From assembly GCA_022885665.1 (NCBI GenBank), contig JAGQDJ010000170.1, positions 108,722 to 172,721 on the forward strand: a DNA stretch of 64,000 nt, written 5' to 3'. This stretch comes from Triops longicaudatus (taxonomy: Eukaryota; Arthropoda; Branchiopoda; Notostraca; Triopsidae). Both the position numbers and the translations under genes were made by a program. This document shows, piece after piece, positions 1 through 13,700 of the stretch. The number at the start of each line of letters is the position of its first letter. The stretch's first letter is position 1. Below the pieces are notes generated by a model. It ran no database searches. It was not told where the DNA came from and saw only the letters and a list, made by a program, of their open reading frames with translations.

Positions 1-946
1 TATTCGATTATTAAATTATTCAACGGCACAATTGATTTAGGTACTCTCGAGGAAGATAACGGGCAAAACTGGCACTGATTTATGTTCCATTCAATGGATA
101 GCACCTACACAAGGCTAAACTGTCTTCCTGCAAAATGAGATCTTGTTTTCTCTATTAGTTGCACACGAAATATGAATACGGAGTAATACTTCTGAAAGTA
201 CGAGTATGTCGCGGTTGAAAGACGAAGAAATCGAGGTCGGAACGTCCCGGTGAAAGTGACATAGGCTGACGACGCCAAAAATTATTGGACTAACATGTCA
301 CTGTTTCCATATACATGTGACGTGTAACGCGTCCTGACAAGAACAGTACAGTACGATACAGGATGACGTTCTGGCCTGATTAATTCGCCATAATTGAAAG
401 AGCCAGTAAAGCGACAAAGGCAAAACCTTGTTCCACGTGGCGGTATTTGGTTTTAAAAGGGAGCGAGCTGACTTGTCACGCAAGGGCGACAACAATAACT
501 CCCAAAAATGTATCTCTAAATGAAAGGGAAAAAGTGAAACTCGATTCCTGCATTTTTTTGTCATTTCAAGTAATGCGTACGCCCCCGCCTTTTTACATGG
601 TCCTGCGTGTGATATACTTTCTCATATTCTTTTCCCCACAAGTTTACATGCCGTTGTAGGAAGATGACAACAATAACAACGATTTTCCTTTTTCCTTGCA
701 CGTAGAACGGAAATGCGCTTGAAAACTTTCTAAGATGCGGAATCGGTTCTTTGACGTTTTTTTAAGTACATGAAAAGCGAGTAAGGATCGTGCCCTGTCA
801 CTCACGACGACACACATAGATAATTACAGGAGAAAACTAGAGCGAGGTCTTTCTGAGCTTCTTATGTGTCATACAGCACTGTCCTTAGTCCTTCTTGAAG
901 CATGTAATTCTAAGCGAGAACTAGGACCTAATTACTAATTCGGTTT
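1..946. other. Upstream region of gene 1, no gene recognised
   Basis: No coding exon is recognisable here. Because a splice acceptor ends exactly at the start codon at 981, this stretch should be at least partly intron, and the transcription start with its noncoding exon lies either here or upstream of the window. I could not place a promoter. The short open frames present are mostly without an ATG start and have no family resemblance. Confidence 0.5.
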
Positions 947-980
947 ATCTTTTTTGTTCTTTGTTTCTTTCTGTACGTAG
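947..980 (+). other. 3' splice acceptor of a 5' UTR intron, gene 1
   Basis: A pyrimidine-rich run ends in TACGTAG directly before the ATG at 981. Family proteins begin at this methionine, so the intron ending here should lie in the 5' UTR. Gene 2 has the same arrangement at 47084, which supports the call. The matching donor was not found. Confidence 0.75.
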
Positions 981-2872
981 ATGAACCAGAAATGCAAAGT
1001 ATGTGGCGAGCCAGCTGCGGGGTTCCACTTTGGCGCTTTTACATGCGAAGGTTGCAAAGTAAGTCAATTGCCTCACCTTCGTACCATGTACGTCTAACAG
1101 AATGAAGCGCAATCTATCATCATTAGAGACGAAACAAAGAAACTCGCTTAAAATGCACGCCTAGGCTTAATATCACCAGATCAGTAAGCTAGAAAAGTGA
1201 ACAAACCATAAAATATTTTAACTATCAAAGAATTTCTAGACTTAACTTCTTTTGAATGCCAATATACTTAAATTTCTACCTAATATCAATCGTTTTTATT
1301 CATGTTTATGTTCGAAGCATTGTAAAGTCCTTTCTTGTAATTATCAAGGCAATCCTAGATTATCCAAGGTTCTTACGACACCGATACAAAGTCTTACGTT
1401 TTAATTTTTTTCACGATATTTCAGTATAAGAAAGTCCGTTTGTTTCTTTTTTTTTTAAATATGTCTGTATTACTAGTCCTATTAACCTCGCAGTTAATAT
1501 TGTGATTTTCCTGAATTGTTTTCGTGTAAGCTAACTAGCTTAACTAGTTTAATCGCTATTTCATATAAAAATAAATTTGTTGCTGTTTTTACTCAAGTAT
1601 CAACGCGTCCGTATGTTTAACCCGTAATAACACAGCTGCTTTAAAGATTCTAATCTGTTTCACCTACGGGTTTCAATTTTACATAGCTTGTGTCCCAGTT
1701 TTCATTCCGTTTATTACCACTTTTCACTCTTTCCTACGTCGAACTGTTTACATTAATTGCCTTTCTATGACACAACATTGTATTAGTTTATTTATATTTC
1801 TTTAAAACGTCTTTTGCAGTCGTTTTTCGGGCGTACATACAGCAACGTTTCGGCCATTCAAGAATGCAAACATGGCGGGAACTGTGTGATCGACAAGAAA
1901 AACCGCACTTCCTGCAAAGCCTGTCGTTTACGCAAGTGTCTCTTGGTAGGCATGTCCAAAAGCGGCTCTCGCTACGGCCGTCGCTCCAACTGGTTTAAAA
2001 TCCACTGCCTGCTACAGGAGCAAACCGGCCTGACCATGGATTCCAACAACTTGTATAACACCAACAGCCCCAGCCCAGCCGGCTCCCAGACCAAATCCGA
2101 GCCCAACGACGACCCTACCCCAACCGCCTTTCTCATGCTTCCACATAACGGGAAATCGGCCCCCTCGCCAACCCTCAGCTCGCCCTCAGGTTCTTCGTCC
2201 TCGCGCGACTCGTCGTTCAACCAACGCGCCTCCCCGCCGATCAAAAGCAAGCGATCCATTTCAGACACGTCTCTAACCCCCCCGCCCTTAACCGACGCTC
2301 CGTCACCTGACAACAACAACGACTTGGAAGACGCATTCCGGTCCGCCAAACGTGGCAAGACCCATCACAGCCACCATCACCACCACCAACTACACCACCA
2401 TCCAGTGTCGCCCAAAGCCGGCTTACTCGCCATCGGCAGTACCAGCCACAGCTACCAGTACACGCAACCCTCGCCGGAATCGAGTCACAGCGACCGCGAC
2501 TTCAACGACTACCCTGGTTCCGCGCGTCCGCCGCTTCCACTGCCCTCGTCGCACCCTTATTACCATATCCTCTCATCCCATCAACCCAGGCTCTACACCC
2601 CTCCTCTCTCGTGCTCCTCACACCGTCTCCCCAAGGACCTGGAAGACGACGAGGAACACCACGGACAAGTTGTTCCCGAACAAGACACGCCCATCGACCT
2701 TTCTCGCAAATCCGAAGTGTGCGTCCGCGCTCAGGCGCGTCTTTTAACCACTAGCGAATTCCTCCATTCCGATGATGAGGAGGACGAACACATGGCGGGC
2801 GATGACACACTCCATTCAGTCCTCAAGGAAGAAATGAGCTCAGCACCTTTAGACCTCACTATGCGCAGTTGA
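981..2872 (+). CDS. kni-like (NR0A): Knirps-family (NR0A) nuclear receptor-like repressor, gene 1
   Basis: The coding sequence is join(981..1058, 1820..2872), 376 residues, with stop TGA at 2870-2872. Exon 1 encodes zinc finger 1 (Cys 5, 8, 22, 25) with P-box CEGCK at 22-26. Exon 2 opens with SFFGR and encodes finger 2 (Cys 42, 48, 58, 61) and the knirps box at about 76-94 (SRYGRRSNWF). The rest is low complexity: Ser/Pro-rich from about 100 to 200, a His-rich run at 208-220, a CtBP-type motif PIDLS at 317-321, an acidic patch at 344-355, a SUMO-like LKEE at 361-364 and a terminal PLDLT at 369-373. There is no ligand-binding domain, as is normal for NR0A. In flies, this family comprises nuclear transcription factors; Knirps is a short-range gap repressor that recruits CtBP. 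The start is the family methionine directly after an acceptor AG. Orthology to kni, knrl or eagle cannot be settled by eye. Confidence 0.96.
1059..1819 (+). other. Phase-0 intron of gene 1
   Basis: This 761-base intron has donor AAA|GTAAGT at 1059 and acceptor TTTTGCAG|TCG at 1819. It separates CEGCK from SFFGR, between the two zinc fingers, and is in phase 0. Gene 2 is split at the same residue. It is AT-rich and I see no gene or repeat inside. Confidence 0.95.
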
Positions 2873-3301
2873 TTTCATTTAGAGTTAAAGTATGTTTGTT
2901 GTTGCAAGAAGCCAAACTAGAATTTGACTTAACGGTGCTAATGTATAAAAAATTTAGAAAAGTTAAAACTTTCGTTTAGTAAAGAAGAAATTGAGAAACA
3001 ATGTGGTCAGCGGCCAGTATTTTTGACTCGTTTTTTAGTGCTTTGTTTACATGTACTATTCCCCTGTTCCAATTGGTCAACAGGAAATTTCCTTTTGCAT
3101 AACATGGACATTCTAATCCCATCGCGTGTGAGTGGACTTGTGTGGCCAGTATAAACGCAAAACAAAAACACGTTGTTGTCATTCATTCCGTCTCCTCCCA
3201 CCCTCCCCTTCTTCAAAAGAAAAACTCTGCTTTTATAACAATACAAATCTTTTTGGCTATACACAAATGCTTACGTCTTTTGGTTAGACATACATTCTAT
3301 A
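2873..3301 (+). other. Probable 3' UTR of gene 1
   Basis: The stretch runs from the stop codon to the first good AATAAA. It is AT-rich with no coding potential that I recognise. Its assignment as UTR is inferred from the downstream signal. Confidence 0.5.
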
Positions 3302-3307
3302 AATAAA
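3302..3307 (+). terminator. Candidate polyadenylation signal AATAAA, gene 1
   Basis: AATAAA lies about 430 bases after the stop codon of gene 1, in the context TCTATAAATAAATTG. It is the first canonical hexamer I saw downstream. Transcript data are needed to show that it is used. Confidence 0.5.
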
Positions 3308-6300
3308 TTGTTAAACAAAATGCTTTCCAAAATGCGCTTTTATTACCTATTTTGTACTTTATTTGGCAAAAGGAAAAGAGAACACGAGGTCAAATTGCCT
3401 GACATTGCGGGTTTCTTGTTTTCTTCCTGAACCCAAACTTTCACGAAAGTGCTGTACGGTTCTAACAATTCAGATGAGATGATGATGAGCTTTTAACCCA
3501 AAATCGTTCACAGGTTCAAAAAAGGGGGCCACCTGCGAGTTTTACATACTTCCAAGTACATACAGTTATGGCTAAGGTTAAAGGTTTATGGAGTCGACCT
3601 AAGAATAATGGCATTTTGACAATGGTATAGGAAGCATATGCTCCCACATATCTATTAATTCTTTTTCTCTCTTTCTTTTTTGTTTGTAGTAAAAATAGTA
3701 TCCTGTCTTGAGACCCACGCAAATGCTTTAATCTCATATTCACAAGAACCAGACCACCCCACAAGGGTTGGCAGGCGCAGACGCCCTGCAAACCTTGTAA
3801 TTCTGAAAATTAGTATGCATTATTATGCAACAGGTTTGACTCACTTTCGTGGATTCGAGCAAACGAGGCTAAGTAAACACGAGACAGCCTAATTCTAACT
3901 CTCTCTTCCACAGGAACCTTCAAACTATTTAATTGCAACAGCTGGGATAGCCCCTTTTATAAATGAAACTCCTTATCCTCTCCCCCAGTGGGAAATCATC
4001 TTCCTCTTTGAGATCTCACACCATCACCTATGATGACTGAGACGTTTTTCGGGAAGAGAAGAGCCTCTTGGCAGCAGTGACTTGCTGTGTTGACTTTTTC
4101 ATGGCAATACGCAGGTGGAAAGGCGGAAAAAAAGCTCTAATTAGATGCTCTGGTCTCAGATGTCCTTTGTGGAAACCCTTTCTCTCTTGAAGTTTACGAG
4201 ACATTAAAAAGCGTTCCAATATGTACAAATGGGGCAAGCTTGAAATTTAGGAAAAACTTATCTAAAATGACGCACAGATTTTTGAAGCTGGAAATTATAT
4301 ACACATAAGAACAGGATCAGAAATGAAGTTCAAGCTTTCTCTTGCCTTTTAATGTCCCATCTGGTGTGTTGAAGAACAATTTTTAATAAAGTTCTTGTCA
4401 AAAGGTCTTGCGCGAAATCAACCGACGCGATATTCCCGTTCCCTTTAAGTTTTGCATTACACTGTAATCTCATATTTGTAACTTTCCAGTTGTAAATGTT
4501 TACCGGAATAGTGACAAGAAAGAACCTTAACTATGTCAGTCACAGAATTAAATAGTTATTTATGGTTTATTAGGAGGAAATGAAAGTACAGAAAATACTA
4601 TGAGGAGATCAATGAGAGAATCGTTGACGTTACTGAACAAAACGTACTTTTTGCTTCATTTCGCTAAGTTCTTTAGTCTGTAAGGAACAATACAACGTTC
4701 ACAAGTAAACATTGGCTGCAACGAAAATTCGGCTATTTGAAAAAAGTTTTATTTTCCGAATGCTTATGGTCAGGTTTTACTTCTAAATTTACAGAAAGAA
4801 GTCTAACGGAAAAGCTGCATCTTGATGTGTTTACTGATATCTTTCTTTGAAGTGTATGACTCTCGTTTTGTTCGAAAGATCTGTTTGACCCATCGCACGT
4901 TCCGACTGAACCGTGCTCCGACGAAACGAAATCTGCTGTAGCATAAGAGCACAATAAGGAATTACATGGTTCCTATGGAATTACACATGTTCAGCTTATC
5001 CAGGCCTATTTTACTTTCATTTTTATTTTACATTTTACTTTTAGTGGAAAAAAGTCAACAAAAGAAATCGTTGCACTGGTGTGTAAACTACTTGACTTGT
5101 TCCTTTTTTTCCCCGAAATTTGCAGATGCAGTTTTTATTTTGCATGGTATTTCACAAAGTAATTGCACGTAAACCAGCCGAAGGGAGTACTCATAGCCCT
5201 TCTTTAGTTTTTTGTTCATAGTCCTCCCTTACTTAAGTGCACAAAAAGTTGATTTCAGCTAGTAGATCAGTCAACAAAAATTATCGTACTCGATGGCCTT
5301 AACTTTGGAGCACTATTTATTTGCTGGTATAGGCCTATGCTAATTGTTTCTGAAGCACGTAACTTTACTGTTGTCTTCAATAATAGTTTCAATAGATTTG
5401 TTCATTCAAAGCGGTCTCCATCATGAGAATGTTATTCTCGTGCGCGTCAGAAGCACGCACGCATAAAGTATGCGTGCAATACGCTTTAAAGACGCTTTCT
5501 TGCACGACAGAAAGCTGAGTTAGACTGGATAGGAATGTCTATGGGTTAGAAATGTGATCTACAAGACTACGACGCAAAAAGCTAAGATTACCCTTCAGGG
5601 CATTTTTTCTTTTAATTTATCAAAAACAGGCGAAATAAACTAATGTTACAGTTGCATTTGTGCATCGAATTTCCGGTTTCTAATTTCGATTCATCCTTTT
5701 AGCTTCTATGATAAGAAAGATTTTGTCTCAACACCTTTTCACAGACCGGACTGCACAAATTTGACTGTTCATTATTAACTTAATAAAAAATTCAAGCAAA
5801 AGTCGCATCCTTCTACCAGCAACTTTCAATCGTCAATTCGTCACTCCGTCGACAACAAAGTGGATTAACACAGCTAAACTTCAACTGAAGCAAGCCGAAT
5901 CAATGAGTAATTAGAAAGTAAAAAAGCAAACAAAAAGTTTTCAAAAATATATACAGAAAAACTATAAAAACAGAATGTAAAAAAAAATAATAATAAAAAG
6001 TGCAGATATAAGAGACTAATTACGATGCAAGTGATGACATAATAATGCATATGATGTGTCTGACATTAAGGTTGAATTTTGCCTCTTATCGAAGCTCCTA
6101 TCGAACGCTCGTTTCTCATCTTTATATTGAACAAATTTTCTGAACGCAAAATTACAGTATGTCGAAGCTTTTAAAAAATGAGCGTCTGGAAAGTATTCCG
6201 AGTCTTGGGCACGCAGTTTCCGTTGACAACTCATATTTAATGTTAATGGGTCTCAGCAGGACTTCGGAACACAGGACAATACGACCTACACGCGTTACTC

Positions 6301-7677
6301 CTCATTGTCTTGTACTTGTATTGTTGTTGATCTTTCGCGGTCTATAGCTCCGTTAATGGGACCGAAGTTAATCTGCATATACCATGCTTTAATCTTCTAA
6401 ATTGGTAGAACATTTAAAGTCCTGCCGAGTGCCGGGTTAGAAAAAGCTCGTGAAATCTTCAGACATTATGGATGGCCCAACAAGGAAAACAAAAGAGCTC
6501 CTGTGGAGTTCCCCCTGTTCTCCTTTTGTCGTTTTTCGTGCGCCGAAATTAAGCTATTAAAACTTGGTTGAAGGTGTGATGTCCTAATAAATGTTTCACT
6601 CTGGAATGCGTTTTACAACCGTCAATAGGAGCTTTCAAACTTCAGGTTACCTTTTTACGGAATTATAGAAGGGTTCATCTTTATAAAGACGTAACTTTGA
6701 CACGGACACCGCGTTTTGCAGAGTGATCGAATGCGCTTTGAACTGGTTAGCTACACAAGCGTATAATTAATATCTTCCCTGTACCTTGAATTCTGTAAAG
6801 TATTTTTTTTACGTCTGCAACTCAGACAATAGGTCATCTGACGTAATTTATGGGTCTCACGTGTGTGTCATAAATCCAATGCTCGAATTTTCTTTCCAAG
6901 CAACGAACTCTTGAACAATTCCCAATTTAAATAGTGAAGGTGAACGTGCAAAGTAGGCGCATCTAAACTTCATTTCACTTAGATGCTAGCGTATGGAACT
7001 GGAAGACTTAAATTTTTGTACAGATATGCCGTATTTTCAGATCCCTGCGGAGAAACTGGGTGTCTGTCGTGTACAGTGGTCCATAAAAAAGTACTCGAAT
7101 TTTTTCCACCTAAAAAGACGAGCATCACTTATCTTGGACTGTTGAATAGCTCGAGGCTCAAAGGGGTTCATAAGATTGTGGAGTTATTGGGCACATTTGC
7201 TCCCTTTCGAGGATTCCGGGTCAACTAGTTGTCTTAAAAGTTTCTTGAAGTACACGATTTCTGAGTATCATACCTACCCATTTTTGGGAACTCCTACCTT
7301 TCTCACAGTGAAAAGAAGGGGGTGAAACGGCATTTACGGGCTTCGGGGTCAAACATGACACGGACAAGCTACGCATTTATACCCCAAGCGCTAATAAGGG
7401 GTTCGGTAGTCATAAAAAGTGCGTTTGCCTATTCAAAAGCTCTTGTTTCACAAAAGAGCTACTCCTTTGACGAAGACGGAACATTCGAGAACGAGAGGGA
7501 AATTTTATTGCTATCGCAAACGTGTTAAACAAATTTGCATTTCGGACGTTTTAAAAGATGTCAAAGGATTGTATTCCAGTACAGTAACACAATGAACTGA
7601 AATTGGGATAAATGCAGAAAAAGAGTCCCCAATGTCTCCAACTTTAACGAAATATTTAGAAAATTTGCAAAACCAAA
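3308..7677. other. Intergenic, no gene recognised
   Basis: No coding exon, RNA gene or clear transposon was found. A short perfect hairpin sits at 5457-5477. CAGTGGTCCATAAAAAAGTA near 7072 resembles one end of a Tc1/mariner inverted repeat, but I found no partner end. Open frames on both strands are short and unrecognised. Confidence 0.5.
5457..5477. repeat. Short perfect inverted repeat (hairpin)
   Basis: GCACGCATA, three spacer bases AAG, then TATGCGTGC form a perfect 9-bp stem. The surroundings (5441-5500) are locally rich in GCGTGC and GCACG words compared with the AT-rich neighbourhood. Function is unknown. Confidence 0.6.
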
Positions 7678-7735
7678 TCAATTAAGACTAATTAATAATT
7701 AGAAAATCAAAAATATTAATTATATAAACTAATAG
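7678..7735. promoter_or_regulatory. Cluster of TAATTA homeodomain-type cores
   Basis: TAATTA occurs at 7689-7694, 7696-7701 and 7717-7722, flanked by CAATTAAG and ATTAAT words. TAATTA is the core of many homeodomain sites. A regulatory role near patterning genes is inferred; an AT-rich accident is the alternative. Confidence 0.3.
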
Positions 7736-10700
7736 AAAGGGGCAAACAAAGTTGCCTACGGTCTTTTTAATCGGGTGTTAGCCAAGCGCAACTTATCTCG
7801 CGGAAAGCATCAGAACTTAAGTGGTTAAATTCCACTTATATCCGTGTTATAGTTTAATAGAAAACTTTACGTTTTCTCTACAAGTATTTTTAAACGATTT
7901 TGTTTTAAATCATGAGCTTACTTCAGCATCTTCATTGCTACCAGAACACCAGAGAAGTGTCCAATTTGGATGCAATTTTTAAAAAGATTTAAATGTAATC
8001 TATGACAAGATATCTAAATCACAAATTCTGTACACACGATTAAGAGGACTTTGATACGTTTAAAAAAATGCTTCTCCCTACAACGGTACTTAGGAGAACG
8101 TGCTTTCTGCCAAGAATGGGACTCGTTATAATGCTCAACATACTAAAATGCGGTCACATTTGTTAATTCCTTAGTAATTTTATGACGCTAGATGAAGCGA
8201 GTTCATTCGAACCGAAAAGAGATTTTCTGGGACATTGACATGCAAAGCATTCACTCAATCTCCTAGTGGAGTTGGCTATTTCAATGAAGTAGCTGGCAAT
8301 AGCTACTGGCGTCAAAATAAAACAAAAGAACGAAAATAAAGTTAAACACTAGTTAGTCAAGTTTCGTCTATCATACATGTGTGTCAAGGAGCGCTGTATT
8401 ATAAAGCCAAGCTTTTGCCACACGTTCTTGCGGCAAAAAAAAAAAAACAACAACTGCGCTAATTAAGCAATCTGGCTTCTCACAAAGTAAGTTTTATGAC
8501 AACTTTCAAGTCAAGCTCAAACACACGGGACAAGCATGGGAAAGTAAAGGATAATCCTTAAGAAGTTTTTATTAACTTTTGTCCTTTTAAGCCTGTTAAT
8601 AGTAACTTGAATACATTTACAATGAATGTTAAAACTGTAGTGAGTTTCTTTACTACTTTTATTGCCTTGCAGCTTTTTCAAATGATTAAATGAACACTGT
8701 TAACTGTCAGAAGTTGTCAGCTTCCTTGAAAACTCAATATTCAGCACTATTACGATAAAGCGCTTGATTTACTAGATAGCCAATCTAATTACTACACAAC
8801 AAGTAATTCTTATGGTAGTACTAACTTGTACTAGTTCGGGCAGAATGCACAAGTGAAAAGTTCCCATGCATTTTGCATTACCTAACATAAAATCATATTT
8901 TCATGTGCAAAACTGGCACAAGACTGCCCTGTAATTTAATCTGGTGCACTACCATTGCCAAGTGCACTATGGAAAATTGACACCTGCAAAAAATTCTGCC
9001 AAATTTGGTTGTTATAGATAATTTGGGCCTATTCCCAGGGAATTTACCCGACAAAATTGCTCTTGATACGGTTTCTGTGTAAACACGACTTTATTCCTAA
9101 AGTACAATCTAGGTTTACTTACCTACTTCAGTAATTGTATTTCTCTTGTGTACCTTATTATACATACGTAAGTATCCGCACGTTTTTATGAATAATTTAA
9201 ATTAACAGTCTAAAAGAATAAAAATAAACTGTACAACTTAAGAACATGTTAGAAATTACTTCACTCAGTTATTCTTTTCAAAAGTACTCAACACATTCTC
9301 TCATGAACTCGGTCTTTCAGTCCCGTTAAACTACGGCTCTGGGCAGCGAAATTCATTGCTGTGGAGCTTCGAGAAAAACGCAACATGAAACTCAGTTTTC
9401 ACATTTTTCCGAAGTTCACGAGCCAGGAATGTTTAGCGTCACGAAGAATCATTACAGCGTTCACGAAACCTGCCTGTATAAACTGACTATCGCCTTACTG
9501 TGAAGGTTTTCTAGAAAATAAATTGCAAAAAAGACTTGGTTGATAAGACAAGAAACAAAGAAAAGGAAAACTCCGAACTGTTTTCACAATGTTTGCAACT
9601 AAACTTGTAAATGGGTATCGAAAGTGAAAAGTACTTATGAAAATCAGTACTTAACATTTCTTATAAGCCGAGAAGAGGAAGTTTGTTTTGCGGCACATTG
9701 TATCGATTTTTGCTGGATTTCAGCATCGCGGGAATCAAGATTAGCTATTTTCGTCCTACGCTGACTCTAAATCCAGGAACAAGGAAAATTATTTGCGACG
9801 TTCATAAACCCTTTTTCTCATAAAAGGTACACTTGTCGTACAATTCCCTACCACAGTCGCTTTTAGTTCCCAAAATTTTACTACTTAAAAACTGTAGAGG
9901 AAAATGCAATCCGGTTCCGCGTTCAATATTAATGAATCTAACATTTTAGACAACTTTTATACGATTAGTTCGGCGAGCTGTTGCACTAAGCGATCTAACT
10001 AGCGAGTGAAGCGAATGACGGGGAGGATACTCGCGTTACAATAATGAGGCTCTTTTGAGTAAGAAACTTGCGCGGGCGAGGTATGAATTGCATTGGTGGC
10101 ATGGATTTCTCTTCTGCGCGCATGCTATCTCTTCTAATTCTCTAACAAGTTATGAGGTAAGCAAGAGTTTTGCTAGGTATGTAATTAGCCAGTGTCAGGA
10201 CATAATATAGCCAGAAAGTCAGCAAAGGGACCACTTCAACTTCACCTGGCCTCGCATGTTAATGACTGCTGGGAATCTGCATCCTAGCGTCCACAACGAG
10301 AGATAAAAAGAAAAAAGAGTGGACGATACTCTACTGCCAGATCCTTCTCCAACGGCAGGTTTCTTTTTTCTCTTGAAATTTATACACGTTAATACGAGAT
10401 AAAAAGCAAGCCATAAGAGCCAAGTCCAACTAAGCATCGCAATCAGCATTAGGCGAAAGGATATCCTTTTTAAAAAACATTCGTGCTTTCGCTCTTTCTC
10501 TTTTTCGAGTGCATCCTCTTGCTGACTCCCATCGCTTTGGTCTTTTCCTGTTAAAGTTGAACTGTTCAAAAGGCTCCGCTATAATAGTAAAACTCTTCGT
10601 CCCCATTTACACGGTCATCACGACTTCCACATGACTGTTAATGTCCATTAACCTGCATGGATTACACTCTTATGCTAAAACTTGCCAGGACTCATGTTCT

Positions 10701-13700
10701 TCTTACAGTACGGACAGTACAAGGAGCTAGTATTACAAAAACCCTTCCAACTGAAACGCGAGAAGCTGAGAGAAAAAAGTGAAGTCTTTCAAGTCATTCT
10801 TCCTGTCCTTTCTCCTCTGTCGTTGTTTTTTTTTTCTGAAAATTACACGTGACATGGAGCACAAAGTCATGGTAGCGATATGACGTTGAAAATGGGGCAT
10901 ACATCTCTTTTTCATTGGGAAAACTCTGAACAGTAAAAAATGTTCCTAATGAGAAAGATCCCCATCCACAGGGCCGTTTCGGTTCAGGATTTGGGATCCA
11001 GGATTTCGGTTCGGGGAGGCTTCGGAGTTTCGATTGAGACGAATTTAATTTCTTTGCCCTCGGCTTGCCCAGGACTGGCCAATTTGTAAAAAAATGGGAG
11101 TCCGGTACTGGAATATTGGTATTCCAGTTCATGCTTGGATCTTAAGTTAAAGTCTGTTCCAGCGCAACTTAAAATTTTCCATAAAATAAAAATATCGCAT
11201 AATGTTAATCCTTTCAATAAAAAGAAGTAAGTAAGATTCCTAAACTTAAGAGTAAAAACACGGACTACGGTACAGAAAAAAGCACAAATGATCGCCAACG
11301 CTCTAATAAATTTAAGTTTCAATTGGGACGCGATAACAGTACATCTCCTTTATAACATCCTCTTCATTATTGGATTACAAAAGCCCTTAAAGAAACTCTT
11401 CCGGTTGGGACTGAAACGCTTACAGTGCGAACTGATCATTGTGATGCGAATGTCTAAACTCGTGAATCCTTTCACTAATTAGTGTCGTCTATTAGTGTTA
11501 ATTGTTCTGTGTAAAATTTGTAATCCTTCCTAATTTCTTTCACTATATAAGGGTTGAATATTTCATGTTAGAATCAGTCAAATCATAAAGATTCCATTAA
11601 ATACATCTACTTTTAAACCACAACTTTTGCGTGATCATTAAGTCAAGATTATAGCACACTGTATTAGAATATTTGAGATTTTTCAATAGGCGCAAGCCTA
11701 AGGTGGCATGAATTTAAAAAAGTAAATATATGATATAAATAATTTACATACTTTTGATTCTACACCAAACGAAAATGTTGAAATAGATTTGGACAGGGAA
11801 TAGTCGTTTGAGTTCACGTCGCATGTTACTTGTCAATCTAAATAAACGAGCAGAAATTGTCGTAGTTCACCTTTTCTAATCTACACGCTAAAAATTATGT
11901 TCTAGCCTTAAGTCAGCTCAGTATTCTAATGAACCCCAAGATCAAGTAAAGCCTGGAACTCAACAGCGTTCGTTCATCGTCTAAACAAATTTATGCCACC
12001 ATTTTCGACTCTCTTTCAAATCGGTCGGAAAAGCTGACAACCTGGCACTCAAGTCTTAAAAGTCACACCTGAAGATTTCCTTCTTTAGAATGATCAAAAG
12101 CATCCCCAATCCCAAGTCCCTGTGGTGCTCCACATAAACGAGCCTAATGATACATGGTATAATGGGATTGAAAATCCCCGAAAAGCACCATCATTAGCTC
12201 CCTAACATCCTTGTCATCCTATATCTTTCGGTATGAAGCTCGCCTATTACCATTCAAGGGTTCGAAGTATCAATAAACTAATCGGGGGATACATGAAAAT
12301 TTTCTCCAGTGGATCATCTATCTTGGCCCCTTTCTTCCAAAATCCTTCCAAAATTTAAACGTTTGTCACCTTTAGCTCTTCAAAATTCCGTACAAATCTC
12401 TCTCCTACAGGAACTGCGCGAAATTTGTCGTCAAAGCACGAAGAAAAGAGATCGTATTCCACACATATATTCCCATACACGAGAGGCTCTGCATGATCTG
12501 AACTTATCAATAGTGTAAATAGAAAATGTAACGTTCTAAAATGACTCAGCTTGTTATTTCTCATAAAATCTCAACCTTTCTTCCGGAAGAGAAAGGACGT
12601 GCTTTTAAAAGCTTCTGGGAAGTCAACAAAGCCATGCAACAATTTCTCATCTTGCTTCGCGGCCCCGTCTCCCAGGGGGCAAGGAAATAGGAAGCTTATT
12701 TCGCTGCATCACATTTGGCAGTACTGGAACAGTATCTCCCAAGGAAGGCCCATCGCTATCACCATCAGCGCAAAACCGCTAAACAAATCGCTAAAAGGGG
12801 CCGATCACCTGGCTAGAAGTAAGCTAATGGATTTTTCTAAAGACCCGATCTACCGACATAATAGCGGGCTATGGTGTCTACGCGCCAAGAAGGAGGGAGA
12901 TCCACCCTGCTGTTGAAAAGCTATGTGCATGTGTGTATGTGTCTTGTATGTGAAGACCAAGCACAGAAAAGCTTTAAAAGCTGCAGTACATATGAGTAAT
13001 AATGGGGCTGAGCTTTCGGTGTCAAGCGTTGGGTTGAAAAGAATGTAGATCCGGTGGCAGACAATTGCTTTCTGTGCACACAATCATTAGTCAAGTGGCT
13101 GCTGGTACAAAAGGTCGCCAGCCCCAACCTCAGACTAAAGTATACAAACCGATTCTCCTGTACATTCTTCCTCTGACTTGGGCATTTTACCCCATTTTTA
13201 CGGAAATTTGTCGCGATTCTGGTTCGAAAATCGGGAGAATCGCTCTGGAATGCGGCACTGAACGTTTCAGCGTCACGCAAACGGTTCACTCCTCCCATGA
13301 AAGGCTGCGCCACTCCTGAAAAAGCCTACGAAGTTCCTAAAACAATTGAAATGTTAGGCGCCATATCAGCCAAGCAGGTCGTAATTAGGCGCTAGGGATA
13401 GAGAACGAGAGAAAAAGAAGGGTCCAGAAGGAAAGCATAACAATCTCTCCAATTTATCAGTGCAGCGCATCTGGTTTTTACATCTCCCAAACCACAATAA
13501 AATAAGACATAATGAAATAATTATCATATAGTTCGTTGCCGCCCCACGCTAGCCACCTTGATTAGATCTAACTTTTGCACATACACTAAAGAGCTGCTTA
13601 AGAAGACGTCCTTTTCGTCTAGCGTGATTAGACCCTAGTCGCCAAGCGGAGGTGCGCTGGGCACCTTTCCTAATACAATATATATCACGTCACATTTTGC

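Noticed and set aside
1972..2747. Open frames antisense to, and in a second frame of, gene 1 exon 2
   Set aside because: They are shadows of a low-complexity coding exon; the real frame carries the zinc finger, knirps box and CtBP motifs.
7072..7100. Tc1/mariner inverted-repeat end
   Set aside because: Only one end-like sequence was seen and no opposite end within several kilobases, so no element is called.
10219..10569. 116-codon minus-strand frame with a hydrophobic segment like a membrane span
   Set aside because: The frame opens on TTG and the first ATG lies inside the hydrophobic segment, so a translated small membrane protein is unlikely.
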